Of a DNA stretch of 64,000 nucleotides, positions 24,644-30,536 are shown piece after piece; within the stretch, counting starts at the first letter, position 1, and every line of letters begins with the position of its first letter. Source of the DNA: HNR sp040400085. Lineage in GTDB: Bacteria; Actinomycetota; Actinomycetes; Actinomycetales; Microbacteriaceae. Both the position numbers and the translations under genes were made by a program. The stretch spans positions 62,001 to 126,000 of the forward strand of contig JBBAQX010000002.1 of NCBI GenBank assembly GCA_040400085.1, given 5' to 3'. The notes below the pieces were generated by a model. It was not told the origin of the DNA. It was given only the letters and a program-made list of their open reading frames with translations, and ran no database searches.

Positions 24644-25160
24644 GTTCCTGCACTCTCTGCAATTCCTTCTCCGCCGCCTCTTTCTCCATGCGCTTGCGCT
24701 TCTCGCCGTCAACGTCATCCAGACAGTAGAAGAAGTAGAGGGCGGCGAAGTTGACGATCATGGAGACTTCGTGCAGTATGCCCCACCCTCGGCTCACAAG
24801 GATGAGTGTGAAGATTGACTGAACGGCATTGAATAGTGCCATTAGACGAATGAGCTTGAAGAACCACCTCTCCCTTATCTGAACCATGGCCTCAACGGCC
24901 ACGCGTCGATTCGATCTCAGGAGGTTGTCCTGCATGCGTAGGACGTACGTCAGGGCGAGGAGAAGGATGAAGAAGAATGCCGCCAGTGCGGTGGCGCCCT
25001 CCTCATTCTTCATCGTCGTGTAGACAATCTGGGTAGGCCAGACGATCATGTAGCATAGCTCGGCAATCTGCGCCGTTGTGAAACCCCAGCGGTACTCGAT
25101 TTCGTCGAATACTTTCTGGAATTGGTCCAGCACAAACTTGTCGAGGTCAGACATCATCAT
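24636..25160 (-). CDS. Multi-pass membrane protein
   Basis: This 174-residue protein has about four hydrophobic segments (TALAAFFFILLLALTYVL and later LMALFNAVQSIFTLILV, VSMIVNFAALYFFYC) and a charged, Glu/Lys-rich cytoplasmic tail. No family is recognised. Overlapping starts and stops link it to 25157 and 24413. Confidence 0.65.
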   Translation of the reverse strand: MMMSDLDKFVLDQFQKVFDEIEYRWGFTTAQIAELCYMIVWPTQIVYTTMKNEEGATALAAFFFILLLALTYVLRMQDNLLRSNRRVAVEAMVQIRERWFFKLIRLMALFNAVQSIFTLILVSRGWGILHEVSMIVNFAALYFFYCLDDVDGEKRKRMEKEAAEKELQRVQEHA

Positions 25161-25360
25161 TTCACCTCTGGAATAGGAGTAAGAAGGCTGGCCGCGATGA
25201 TGGGTATGTGGACGTTCGGGTCATAATTCTCGACAAGGTCATAAATCGCCGCGTAGATATTGTGGTTGACTCCTTCGAATCCAAGCCTAGCGCATGATCC
25301 CAGGAGGCCGCGAATGTAGCGGGCTTCTTCCATGGTCAGGACCACGGTGATGCCGCTCAT
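25157..25360 (-). CDS. Small hypothetical protein (TVVLT-EEA type)
   Basis: This 67-residue protein reads from MSGITVVLTMEEARYIRGLL. It shares the first-strand and helix pattern with the 23563 protein. It overlaps both neighbours by four bases, part of a tightly packed - strand unit (25641 to 24413). Function unknown. Confidence 0.6.
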   Translation of the reverse strand: MSGITVVLTMEEARYIRGLLGSCARLGFEGVNHNIYAAIYDLVENYDPNVHIPIIAASLLTPIPEVK

Positions 25361-25641
25361 TTGCGGATCGCCTCCTTCCAACGACCGTTGACCTCGAGCA
25401 GTCCGACTAAAGCCTGGTGGCCACTCTTTACTGCGTAGATCATGATGGGTCGAGCGTTGCGATTGATGCGAGCGGCCTCAGCCCAGAGCATTGCGGCCGA
25501 CTTGGCGGCCTCAAGAGTACGGAAGCCGGTGGTCTTCCAAGCTTCCCGATAGCCATGCTGATACGTGGTGAACGAGTCGGCGCCGGCGATGATGTCCAGT
25601 TCGTACTGGGCCGCGGTGCTTACGTGCTTCTCTCGACGCAT
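25357..25641 (-). CDS. Hypothetical protein
   Basis: This 94-residue protein starts MRREKHVSTAAQYELDIIAG. The centre (TLEAAKSAAMLWAEAARINR) is helical; no domain is recognised. It is the first gene of the unit 25641-24413 and has a TTGACA-17-TAAAGT promoter just upstream. Confidence 0.62.
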   Translation of the reverse strand: MRREKHVSTAAQYELDIIAGADSFTTYQHGYREAWKTTGFRTLEAAKSAAMLWAEAARINRNARPIMIYAVKSGHQALVGLLEVNGRWKEAIRK

Positions 25642-25661
25642 AATGATTCTCCTCTTGAATC

Positions 25662-25690
25662 ACTTTACACCAAACCGCCTAAAATGTCAA
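25662..25690 (-). promoter_or_regulatory. Promoter with GGTG next to the -10
   Basis: On the - strand TTGACA, a 17-base spacer ending TTTGGTG, and TAAAGT precede the 25641 gene. The -35 overlaps the end of the SLOG-like gene. Confidence 0.6.
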
Positions 25691-26103
25691 TTTCTGAACC
25701 GGTCAACGGAATCCCCACCCGATGCCTTACCGTCCTTTGTCCAGCAGATAACGTGGCTGGTCGGAGTCTTCAGATCCACGCCGAGAACCTGATGTACATT
25801 TCGCGCGTGGAACCGACGGGCCGCCGGACTGCATCGGTGCCAGGCCGGATGGAACTTAGCTGCCATGTCAAATGCATCAAACGTTGGGACGAGGCGGGAC
25901 GGGTGACCACGAAAGCCAACGTACGGAACCCATATCTCCTTAAGATCCTCGGCACCGGCCTCGAACGCCTCGTCGGCACCTTCAGCCGCGCCGGAACGGA
26001 GAAGGAAACCCCTCTCTCGCAGCCGCTGTGCTATGGCCGTCATTCTAACGCAAACGGAAGCAGGTGTCTCCCTGCTTCCGATGCCGGTGTAGATCTTGGT
26101 CAC
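25687..26103 (-). CDS. SLOG/DprA-like Rossmann protein, possibly C-terminally truncated
   Basis: This 138-residue protein starts MTKIYTGIGSRETPASVCVR and contains FLLRSGAAEGADEAFEAGA, the nucleotide-binding signature of SLOG-family proteins (DprA, LOG, YspA types). Relatives usually end with a WTxDGxxxGGTxxAxxxA segment followed by 20 or more residues; here it reads ICWTKDGKASGGDSVDRF and stops. The C-terminus therefore seems shortened, with the next promoter's -35 at the break. Ligand and role are unknown. Confidence 0.7.
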   Translation of the reverse strand: MTKIYTGIGSRETPASVCVRMTAIAQRLRERGFLLRSGAAEGADEAFEAGAEDLKEIWVPYVGFRGHPSRLVPTFDAFDMAAKFHPAWHRCSPAARRFHARNVHQVLGVDLKTPTSHVICWTKDGKASGGDSVDRFRN

Positions 26104-26738
26104 TTGCGGCGATACACAGCCTTGCGCTGGCCCGTCTTATAGAGTTCAAAGCCGCTCTTCAGTATGTGTGGATCGCTGATTCCCCAGTGGTCGTAGAGGT
26201 TGGTGTCGTCGCACACCATCATTGCGCCGGACCTCATCCGAGGAGCAAAGAAGTCCACCTCAATGTTGACGGGTTCCGAACTGTGCGGCCCGTCAAGGTG
26301 AACCATGCAATAGTGAGTCTCCTGAATGATCTGCTTGTCCACGTAAGTCGGGACGTAGTCGGGGAATCGCTTAAAGAATTCGGTATCCTGCAACATGAAG
26401 ACGATGCCGTTCACGTTCTTTCCCTGCGACCACACACCTAGTTCGGTGAGGAACTGCGCACGCATCTCGTTGGTGTAGTCCGTCGGAAGGACGACGTGAT
26501 TGTTCTCGGTCGTCATGTACGGGATATCACCCCACGGATCGACCATCACGTGGGTCTTGAGTTTGTTCGACCTGACGAACTCCTCCATGATCATCCTGCT
26601 GCCGCCGCCGCGGCGGACGCCGATCTCGCAGCCCATGCCTTCAACCTGGGCGCCCAGCCACGCAGCCTCACGAAGGAGGTCGTATTCGGCTGAGTCCGTC
26701 GGCATCAGTCCGGCTTCGTCAAAAATGGTCAGTCTCAT
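26100..26738 (-). CDS. Class I SAM-dependent methyltransferase-like protein
   Basis: This 212-residue protein has a glycine-rich motif I (GCEIGVRRGGGSRMIMEEF), followed by a strand ending VDPWGD and later HLDGPHSSEPVNIEVDFFAP and MMVCDDTNLYDHWG. This layout matches Methyltransf_24-type enzymes that act on small molecules or sugars. The substrate is unknown. It overlaps its neighbours by four bases on each side. Confidence 0.7.
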   Translation of the reverse strand: MRLTIFDEAGLMPTDSAEYDLLREAAWLGAQVEGMGCEIGVRRGGGSRMIMEEFVRSNKLKTHVMVDPWGDIPYMTTENNHVVLPTDYTNEMRAQFLTELGVWSQGKNVNGIVFMLQDTEFFKRFPDYVPTYVDKQIIQETHYCMVHLDGPHSSEPVNIEVDFFAPRMRSGAMMVCDDTNLYDHWGISDPHILKSGFELYKTGQRKAVYRRK

Positions 26739-27181
26739 GTGTCTTCATCCTTGTACACTTGGTATTCTTCGACACCCCAGTCATCCGTAGAATAGAATGC
26801 ATTGAGAATGCCGAAATCACGGATCAGGCGGCGACAACCTTCGCACGGGTAAGCAATACCCGAGACTACGGGACCGCCCCTATAGGGCTTCTTAGCACGT
26901 GCAATGAGGAGCGTCGAACCGACGACGGAACGGTACCTAGAGAGTGCCTGGATGACCGCGGCTGCCTCGGCACAGGTACCGTCGACCTTACTGTGCCTGA
27001 CATAGTGCGCCAGGAGGTCGGACCTCCCAGCGTGATTCCAGCCAAATGAAATGCGCTCGCCCCGTGCATCGTATATCTCGGCATAGAGCTGATGCTTACC
27101 GTAGCCGGGCTTCTTGGCCGCGATCGCCACCATTCTGCGGATGCGGCGGACGGGGTCTGGCTTCTTCTTCGCGATCGTCAT
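26735..27181 (-). CDS. Cytidine/deoxycytidylate deaminase-fold protein
   Basis: This 148-residue protein has the zinc motifs of the deaminase superfamily, VDGTCAEAAAVIQALSRY (C-A-E) and AYPCEGCRRLIRDFG (P-C-x-x-C). It may deaminate a cytosine nucleotide or another amino-substituted base. A distinct dCMP deaminase with H-A-E is at 62684, so the two probably differ in substrate. The start is set at MTIAKKKPDP because the four upstream residues lack a ribosome site. Confidence 0.78.
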   Translation of the reverse strand: MTIAKKKPDPVRRIRRMVAIAAKKPGYGKHQLYAEIYDARGERISFGWNHAGRSDLLAHYVRHSKVDGTCAEAAAVIQALSRYRSVVGSTLLIARAKKPYRGGPVVSGIAYPCEGCRRLIRDFGILNAFYSTDDWGVEEYQVYKDEDT

Positions 27182-27425
27182 ACTTCCGGCCATCCTCCGT
27201 CACGCCGGGGACATACGGCATTGACGGCTTCTTACGTTCTCTAAGAGGTCTTGTGGGTAGGCCCATCGACCATTCTTGGTGAGTGCCTAAGTAGTGACAG
27301 CTGACGCCTCTGGTTTTCCTGCGGACGAATGAGGCGACGTAGTTGCGTGATTTGCCGTTGAGGTTCCCGATGTGAGAGTAGGTCATCCCACTCTTGAGCT
27401 GTCGCTTAACGGTCTCGACGTCCAT
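27096..27425 (-). CDS. Small protein with helix-turn-helix-like N-terminus
   Basis: This 109-residue protein starts MDVETVKRQLKSGMTYSHIG and continues GKSRNYVASFVRRKTRG, a helix-turn-helix-like pattern. The C-terminal third overlaps the deaminase start by 86 bases and is Arg/Glu/Pro-rich, so translation may end earlier in the true sequence. It lies directly downstream of tRNA-Arg(CCT). Function unknown. Confidence 0.55.
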   Translation of the reverse strand: MDVETVKRQLKSGMTYSHIGNLNGKSRNYVASFVRRKTRGVSCHYLGTHQEWSMGLPTRPLRERKKPSMPYVPGVTEDGRKYDDREEEARPRPPHPQNGGDRGQEARLR

Positions 27426-27446
27426 GGGTAATCATCCTTACTAAAC

Positions 27447-27523
27447 TGGCGATTCCGGAGAGACTCGAACTCCCTACCTCCCCGTTAGGACCGGGGCACT
27501 CTATCCAGGTGAGCTACGGAACC
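27447..27523 (-). tRNA. tRNA-Arg(CCT)
   Basis: A 7-bp acceptor GGTTCCG/CGGAATC, anticodon loop GTCCTAA with CCT at 34-36, T-loop TTCGAGT and an encoded CCA are all visible. It reads the AGG codon. It follows the 7-codon leader and two hairpins (27532-27621) on the same strand. Confidence 0.9.
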
Positions 27524-27531
27524 AAAAGTGT

Positions 27532-27595
27532 GGGCCCGATGGGGAAGAGGAGGAAACCCATCGGGCCCGCTGCGGCACAGGCAGGAAGGCCGCAG
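27532..27595 (-). ncRNA. Two hairpins with pyrimidine-rich CCTCC-type loops (possible small RNA or attenuator)
   Basis: On the - strand, transcription from the 27657-27684 promoter passes a hairpin with stem CTGCGGC/GCCGCAG (27570-27595, loop with TTCCTGCC) and a 12-bp hairpin GGGCCCGATGGG/CCCATCGGGCCC (27532-27568) whose loop reads TTTCCTCCTCTTC. The loop is complementary to a Shine-Dalgarno sequence. TTTT follows after CACAC, so this could also terminate. A tRNA follows directly. Confidence 0.5.
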
Positions 27596-27597
27596 TT

Positions 27598-27621
27598 TTA
27601 TGGAACGATGGAAAGCTTCAT
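27598..27621 (-). CDS. Possible 7-codon leader peptide
   Basis: ATG with a good GAGGAG site six bases upstream encodes only MKLSIVP before TAA, immediately before two strong hairpins and tRNA-Arg(CCT). The layout is like a transcription attenuator leader, but there is no run of one regulatory amino acid, so the role is open. Confidence 0.35.
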   Translation of the reverse strand: MKLSIVP

Positions 27622-27656
27622 TTGAACTCCTCTGTGTTAGTACATTGGTTGTACAG

Positions 27657-27684
27657 AACATACCACATTGGACGCGAATGTCAA
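27657..27684 (-). promoter_or_regulatory. Promoter for the leader/hairpin/tRNA-Arg unit
   Basis: On the - strand TTGACA, a 16-base spacer and TATGTT lie about 40 bases upstream of the short leader. Confidence 0.55.
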
Positions 27685-27804
27685 TTAGCCTGGGACATCT
27701 GAGAGACTGGGAAATTGGCTGGCCCGTTAGCTTGACGACTGTCGGCGCGTTGGACCGCACCGCGAAGCCGCTTCACCCCGAGGACTTCTATACCGCGACG
27801 GGCC

Positions 27805-27877
27805 AAGCGCGGTAACTGAATTGGTAGCCCTCCTCAGGATTGAGAGTCCTACGTCCTAACCAGTAGACGACGGGGCC
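27805..27877 (-). tRNA. tRNA-Glu(CTC)-like, 3' half not canonical
   Basis: The 5' half is convincing: GCCCCGT, D-arm TCGTCTACTGGTTAGGAC and anticodon arm TAGGA-CTCTCAA-TCCTG (CTC). Downstream there is no standard T-arm or CGGGGC acceptor strand; the sequence continues GGCTACCAATTCAGTTACC. Either a rearranged gene, a pseudogene or an assembly problem near the contig end. The 3' limit is approximate. Confidence 0.45.
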
Positions 27878-27932
27878 GTGGCCGTGAGGCTCAGATTTGC
27901 ACTGACATCCGGTCGTGGGCGCGACCCTGAAC

Positions 27933-28032
27933 NNNNNNNNNNNNNNNNNNNNNNNNNNNNNNNNNNNNNNNNNNNNNNNNNNNNNNNNNNNNNNNNNNNN
28001 NNNNNNNNNNNNNNNNNNNNNNNNNNNNNNNN
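27933..28032. other. Artificial 100-N scaffold gap
   Basis: As at 17384, exactly 100 Ns are flanked by identical 55-base copies (27878-27932 and 28033-28087). The two contigs overlap inside a tRNA-like gene. No sequence need be missing. Confidence 0.95.
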
Positions 28033-28033
28033 G

Positions 28034-28101
28034 TGGCCGTGAGGCTCAGATTTGCACTGACATCCGGTCGTGGGCGCGACCCTGAACTCCGGAACCTCAC
28101 G
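28034..28101 (-). tRNA. Short tRNA-like gene (Gly-like, anticodon unresolved)
   Basis: A perfect 7-bp acceptor CGTGAGG/CCTCACG, an encoded GCCA end, and a T-arm with loop TGCAAAT are visible. The anticodon arm GGTCG/CGACC encloses CGCCCA, giving a 6- or 8-base loop with GCC or CCC. The D-arm region is short, and the whole is only 68 bases. Part of it is duplicated at the contig overlap. Confidence 0.5.
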
Positions 28102-28105
28102 ATAG

Positions 28106-28180
28106 TGGTGCTTCACCTGAGACTCGAACTCAGTTTGCCGGCTTATGAGACCAGAGCGATCACCCGACCGCCCGAGAAGC
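28106..28180 (-). tRNA. tRNA-Met(CAT)
   Basis: The anticodon arm CTGGT-CTCATAA-GCCGG has CAT, the T-arm is CTGAG-TTCGAGT-CTCAG, and ACCA is encoded. One T-T mismatch lies in the acceptor stem (GCTTCTC with GTGAAGC region). Elongator Met or lysidine-modified Ile cannot be told apart by eye. Confidence 0.8.
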
Positions 28181-28330
28181 AATTCGACGTCGGCCGGTGG
28201 GGTATCCGAGAATCGCTTATCGAAGCTATCTCTGCCCATCCTCCGTTTGACACCCAAGGAATGACTAGGTCCTGGGCCGCGTACTCACTGGATAGTCACT
28301 CACAGTGAACGCCTTTACTTACCGACGATA

Positions 28331-28369
28331 TGGTGCGCTTGGAAGGAATCGAACCTTCTCTATTCACCG
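28331..28369 (-). pseudogene. Orphan 3' half of a tRNA
   Basis: Directly after the tRNA-Phe-like gene on the - strand lies AGAAGG-TTCGATT-CCTTC followed by CAAGCGCACCA, a complete T-arm, acceptor strand and CCA, but without a matching 5' half. A nested GCGCATG in the tRNA-Phe D-arm could pair with CAAGCGC, with one mismatch. Confidence 0.45.
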
Positions 28370-28371
28370 TG

Positions 28372-28444
28372 TGGTTCCCAGAGGAATCGAACCTCTTCGT
28401 GATGGTTTTCAAGCACCCATGCGCCCCAGCTACACCAGAGAACC
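28372..28444 (-). tRNA. tRNA-Phe(GAA)-like
   Basis: Acceptor GGTTCTC/GGGAACC and T-arm AGAGG-TTCGATT-CCTCT are good. The anticodon loop TTGAAAA gives GAA, with four of five stem pairs (one C-C). CCA is not encoded (ACA follows). An alternative framing would give TGA (Ser), but with a poor stem. Confidence 0.6.
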
Positions 28445-28669
28445 TTAACGTCTTATCAAACTAAACAGCAACGCGAACATTGCAGCGGCACCTGCGATCA
28501 TCAGCGCCATCACCGCGGCGACGGCCATGCCGCCGAAGAATACTGCCGTAGGAATCCACAGGGGTCCCAATACCCACCACCAGGACCACGTGATGTATCC
28601 TGTCAGCTTCAGCCCAATGAACAGTATCGTGAGCAGGCCAAAGAAACCGACTCCGGCTGTGCGTTCCAT
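28445..28669 (-). CDS. Small membrane protein (Fragile-X-F transmembrane type)
   Basis: This 74-residue protein has the WSWWWVLGPLWIP segment typical of PF10269-like small phage membrane proteins and two or three hydrophobic stretches, including GMAVAAVMALMIAGAAAMFA. Its role is unknown. It lies between tRNA-Phe and tRNA-Asp on the same strand, its stop directly next to the tRNA. Confidence 0.7.
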   Translation of the reverse strand: MERTAGVGFFGLLTILFIGLKLTGYITWSWWWVLGPLWIPTAVFFGGMAVAAVMALMIAGAAAMFALLFSLIRR

Positions 28670-28682
28670 TGCTATCTCCTAT

Positions 28683-28756
28683 TGGCGCGCATGAAGGGAC
28701 TCGAACCCTCTTTACCCGGTCGACAGCCGGAGTTCCTACCCATGGAAGACATGCGC
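28683..28756 (-). tRNA. tRNA-Asp(GTC)
   Basis: A perfect acceptor GCGCATG/CATGCGC, anticodon arm TCCGG-CTGTCGA-CCGGG (GTC), T-arm GAGGG-TTCGAGT-CCCTT and encoded GCCA are visible. Confidence 0.92.
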
Positions 28757-28757
28757 A

Positions 28758-28988
28758 TTATTTCGAAACGGGCATCCTGATGCCTACCGTCACCGCAAGA
28801 ATGAAGAGGACCACAATCACCGGCCACAGGGCACAGACTAGGATCAGCTTCGGTATGCTGTAAACGGTAACTTCCTTTGTGTACTTCTCCTTCATATAGG
28901 AGTACGTCTTGATGTGTGACGCTCCTAAGAAGCAGCCCAGGATGTAAATGCCAAAGGCGGCAGTCCATCCGTCGAACACAAAGCTCAT
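28758..28988 (-). CDS. Small membrane protein
   Basis: This 76-residue protein starts MSFVFDGWTAAFGIYILGCF and has a second hydrophobic segment, IPKLILVCALWPVIVVLFILA. Two helices are joined by a charged loop (YMKEKYTKEV). It ends one base before tRNA-Asp. Function unknown. Confidence 0.65.
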   Translation of the reverse strand: MSFVFDGWTAAFGIYILGCFLGASHIKTYSYMKEKYTKEVTVYSIPKLILVCALWPVIVVLFILAVTVGIRMPVSK

Positions 28989-29004
28989 TCAGACCCCCTC
29001 AATT

Positions 29005-29078
29005 TGGTGCGGGCTACGGGAATCGAACCCGTACCTCCAGTGTGGCGCACTGGAAGACTACCACTATCCTAAGCCAGC
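29005..29078 (-). tRNA. tRNA-Gly(GCC) with C33
   Basis: The anticodon stem CCAGT/ACTGG encloses GCGCCAC, so GCC at 34-36 is preceded by C33 instead of U33. T-arm ACGGG-TTCGATT-CCCGT and encoded ACCA are good; the acceptor has one mismatch. The unusual position 33 may reduce decoding. Confidence 0.7.
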
Positions 29079-29102
29079 ATTTGTGTCAAGGTACCAGAAA
29101 AA

Positions 29103-29176
29103 TGGTTGGCCAGTCGGGAATCGAACCCGCGTCTAACGCTTATCAAGCGCCGACTCTACCATTGAGCTACAGGCCA
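29103..29176 (-). tRNA. tRNA-Ile(GAT)
   Basis: The anticodon loop TTGATAA gives GAT. D-arm GCTCAATGGTAGAGT, T-arm CGGG-TTCGATT-CCCG and encoded ACCA are visible; acceptor TGGCCTG/CTGGCCA has one T-T mismatch. Confidence 0.88.
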
Positions 29177-29182
29177 GTGTGT

Positions 29183-29404
29183 TTATGCCATGTCGGTGCC
29201 AGAGTGGGAAACCCACCTCTTCATGCACCAGGCCATGAAGCCTTTCTCTCCGCACTCCTCGATAGTCGAGCCGTACGACTTCTTTGTATCATACAATCTG
29301 CCGCCGCCATGACTGAACGGCAGAACGTAGGTAAGACCCTTGTCCCTCACGAGGACGTCAAAGGTGTCGAACCCTGTAATCCTCACTCCACCGAACTCAA
29401 CCAT
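29183..29404 (-). CDS. Hypothetical protein
   Basis: This 73-residue protein starts MVEFGGVRITGFDTFDVLVR after an AGGAGG site. It reads as a small alpha/beta protein with SYGSTIEECGEKGFMAWCMK in the second half. It lies between tRNA-His and tRNA-Ile on the same strand. No family is recognised. Confidence 0.6.
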   Translation of the reverse strand: MVEFGGVRITGFDTFDVLVRDKGLTYVLPFSHGGGRLYDTKKSYGSTIEECGEKGFMAWCMKRWVSHSGTDMA

Positions 29405-29430
29405 GCGAACCTCCTATGAAAGCTGTGAAT

Positions 29431-29504
29431 TGGAACTGGCTGAAGGATTTGAACCTTCGATAACGGGGACACAACCCGTCGTGTTACCTCTACACTAAAC
29501 CAGC
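29431..29504 (-). tRNA. tRNA-His(GTG)
   Basis: The anticodon arm ACGGG-TTGTGTC-CCCGT gives GTG, with T-arm GAAGG-TTCAAAT-CCTTC and acceptor GCTGGTT/AGCCAGT closing with a G-T pair. CCA is encoded. The base before G1 is T, so the extra 5' G of tRNA-His is not evident. Confidence 0.85.
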
Positions 29505-29531
29505 AGTCTTATTTAGATGTCCCAAACGATG

Positions 29532-29747
29532 TCAATCAGCAATAGCCCCGTTTTGCAGGGCCAGTAGTCTCTTCTCTTCATTCAAGTCGTAGTGAGGAAC
29601 ACCACGTCTCGAGTATTCAAACCAACAACGCTTGACGCCGATCTTCTCGGCGAAGGCGTGAAGCTCTTCGAGGGAATCGGCCGTCATGTGACAGTACCGC
29701 TTTCTCCCGTTAGGCCTCCGATGTATTGCGGCGTCGACATAAACCAT
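29532..29747 (-). CDS. DUF4031 protein
   Basis: This 71-residue protein starts MVYVDAAIHRRPNGRKRYCH and has MTADSLEELHAFAEKIGVKR followed by CWFEY and HYDLNEEKR, the DUF4031 signature. The family is small, frequent in phages and of unknown function. A promoter with TTTACA-17-TAGAAT precedes it. Confidence 0.82.
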   Translation of the reverse strand: MVYVDAAIHRRPNGRKRYCHMTADSLEELHAFAEKIGVKRCWFEYSRRGVPHYDLNEEKRLLALQNGAIAD

Positions 29748-29754
29748 TTAGTCT

Positions 29755-29783
29755 ATTCTACACCAAAGTGCATCGGTTGTAAA
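29755..29783 (-). promoter_or_regulatory. Promoter with GGTG next to the -10
   Basis: On the - strand TTTACA, 17 bases ending TTTGGTG, and TAGAAT directly precede the DUF4031 gene. The GGTG-TAGA junction is shared with the promoters at 21860s and 25662 and with the CCGAATCGGTG group. Confidence 0.6.
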
Positions 29784-29857
29784 TGGTGCCGGCTGTGAGA
29801 ATCGAACTCACGACACATGCTTACGAGGCAAGTGTTATGCCACTTAACTAAGCCAAC
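29784..29857 (-). tRNA. tRNA-Thr(CGT)
   Basis: Anticodon loop CTCGTAA gives CGT. Acceptor GTTGGCT/AGCCGGC, T-arm GTGAG-TTCGATT-CTCAC and encoded ACCA are present; one T-T mismatch lies in the anticodon stem. Confidence 0.87.
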
Positions 29858-29903
29858 TTTCTTCCTCCATGGGATGCACCAGACTCTCGTACACGCTGTT
29901 ATA

Positions 29904-29977
29904 TGGTGCCGCTGCAGGGAATTGAACCCTAGTCCCCAGTATACCACACTGGTGTTCTGCCACTGAACTACAACGAC
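29904..29977 (-). tRNA. tRNA-Thr(GGT)
   Basis: Anticodon arm CCAGT-GTGGTAT-ACTGG gives GGT, acceptor GTCGTTG/CAGCGGC pairs fully with wobbles, and T-arm AGGG-TTCAATT-CCCT and ACCA are present. Confidence 0.88.
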
Positions 29978-29984
29978 AATAAGA

Positions 29985-30013
29985 AAGGCCCCGGATCTTT
30001 CGATCTGGGGCCC
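29985..30013 (-). terminator. Hairpin with U-tract upstream of tRNA-Thr(GGT)
   Basis: On the - strand GGCCCCAGATC, GAAA, GATCCGGGGCC is followed by TTTCTTATT, a good terminator or attenuator between the short 30044-30130 gene and tRNA-Thr(GGT). Confidence 0.75.
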
Positions 30014-30043
30014 GACTTGAATTTCTTCGATGATTGAAGAAAC

Positions 30044-30130
30044 CTACATCGGGGCACCCATATCCGTACCAACAGGCTGGAAGCCTGTCTGCGGGAAGTG
30101 CTTAATGGTGGTTTCGTTTTTCATGGTCAT
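30044..30130 (-). CDS. Possible 28-residue leader peptide
   Basis: The frame MTMKNETTIKHFPQTGFQPV (28 residues in all) starts two bases after the promoter's -10 region and is followed by two hairpins. A start at the second Met (30124) is also possible. There is no clear ribosome site because of the short leader. Low confidence as a gene; it may instead be part of an attenuator. Confidence 0.35.
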   Translation of the reverse strand: MTMKNETTIKHFPQTGFQPVGTDMGAPM

Positions 30131-30133
30131 GTC

Positions 30134-30161
30134 TATATATACGGTTTTCGATAGGGGTCAA
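30134..30161 (-). promoter_or_regulatory. TTGACC-16-TATATA promoter
   Basis: On the - strand TTGACC, 16 bases and TATATATAG form one of several promoters in this window with the extended TATATATAGAC -10 region. It reads toward tRNA-Thr(GGT). Confidence 0.7.
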
Positions 30162-30169
30162 TAAGAAAG

Positions 30170-30430
30170 TTAGCGGGTCTTTGCTTTTTCTGCGGACTTT
30201 AATTCGTCGACCTTTGTCTCAATTCGGTCGAGACGATCAATGATCACACCCATGTAGTCCTTCTGCACGTACTTGTCGTCAACATAGTGCGCGTATTCGG
30301 ATAGCTGCTGCTGCGTCTTCATCACGGCTTCATACTGGTTCTGAATCCACCAGCCGCCGAAGAAGAGGGCAATCGAGGTGACGAAGGCGAGCCATCGTCC
30401 TTCCAACTTGTTCGCTACTTCAGTTGCCAT
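30170..30430 (-). CDS. Holin-like membrane/coiled-coil protein
   Basis: This 86-residue protein has one N-terminal membrane helix (WLAFVTSIALFFGGWWIQ, residues 13-30) followed by an amphipathic, coiled-coil C-terminus (DYMGVIIDRLDRIETKVDEL). The layout resembles XhlA-type holin accessory proteins and other small phage lysis proteins. A late-type GATAAATA box lies 23 bases upstream, which fits a lysis role. This is inference; no endolysin is adjacent. Confidence 0.6.
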   Translation of the reverse strand: MATEVANKLEGRWLAFVTSIALFFGGWWIQNQYEAVMKTQQQLSEYAHYVDDKYVQKDYMGVIIDRLDRIETKVDELKSAEKAKTR

Positions 30431-30453
30431 CTCGCACTCCCGCTTGGATGCCT

Positions 30454-30461
30454 TATTTATC
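30454..30461 (-). promoter_or_regulatory. Late-type box GATAAATA on the - strand
   Basis: The box ends 23 bases upstream of the 30430 start and is the clearest late box on the - strand. Confidence 0.55.
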
Positions 30462-30481
30462 CTGGGGAGATTTTGGTGGGG

Positions 30482-30524
30482 CCGCGGGAGGGAGAAGAAA
30501 GGAGGAGAAGACTCCCTCCCGCGG
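30482..30524 (-). ncRNA. 12-bp hairpin with CTCCTCC loop
   Basis: CCGCGGGAGGGA/TCCCTCCCGCGG forms a perfect 12-bp stem. Read on the - strand its 19-base loop is GTCTTCTCCTCCTTTCTTC, again anti-Shine-Dalgarno-like, as in the 27532 hairpin. No U-tract follows. It lies between two - strand genes. Confidence 0.45.
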
Positions 30525-30536
30525 TAAAGACTGGAC

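Noticed and set aside
27690..27804. Search for another tRNA or gene between the tRNA-Glu-like gene and the 27657 promoter
   Set aside because: No T-arm, no long open frame and no strong stem were found; nothing can be called here.
28200..28258. A further tRNA on the - strand (GGGTGTC...GATACCC ends)
   Set aside because: The acceptor-like ends pair, but only 57 bases lie in between and neither an anticodon arm nor a T-arm can be formed.
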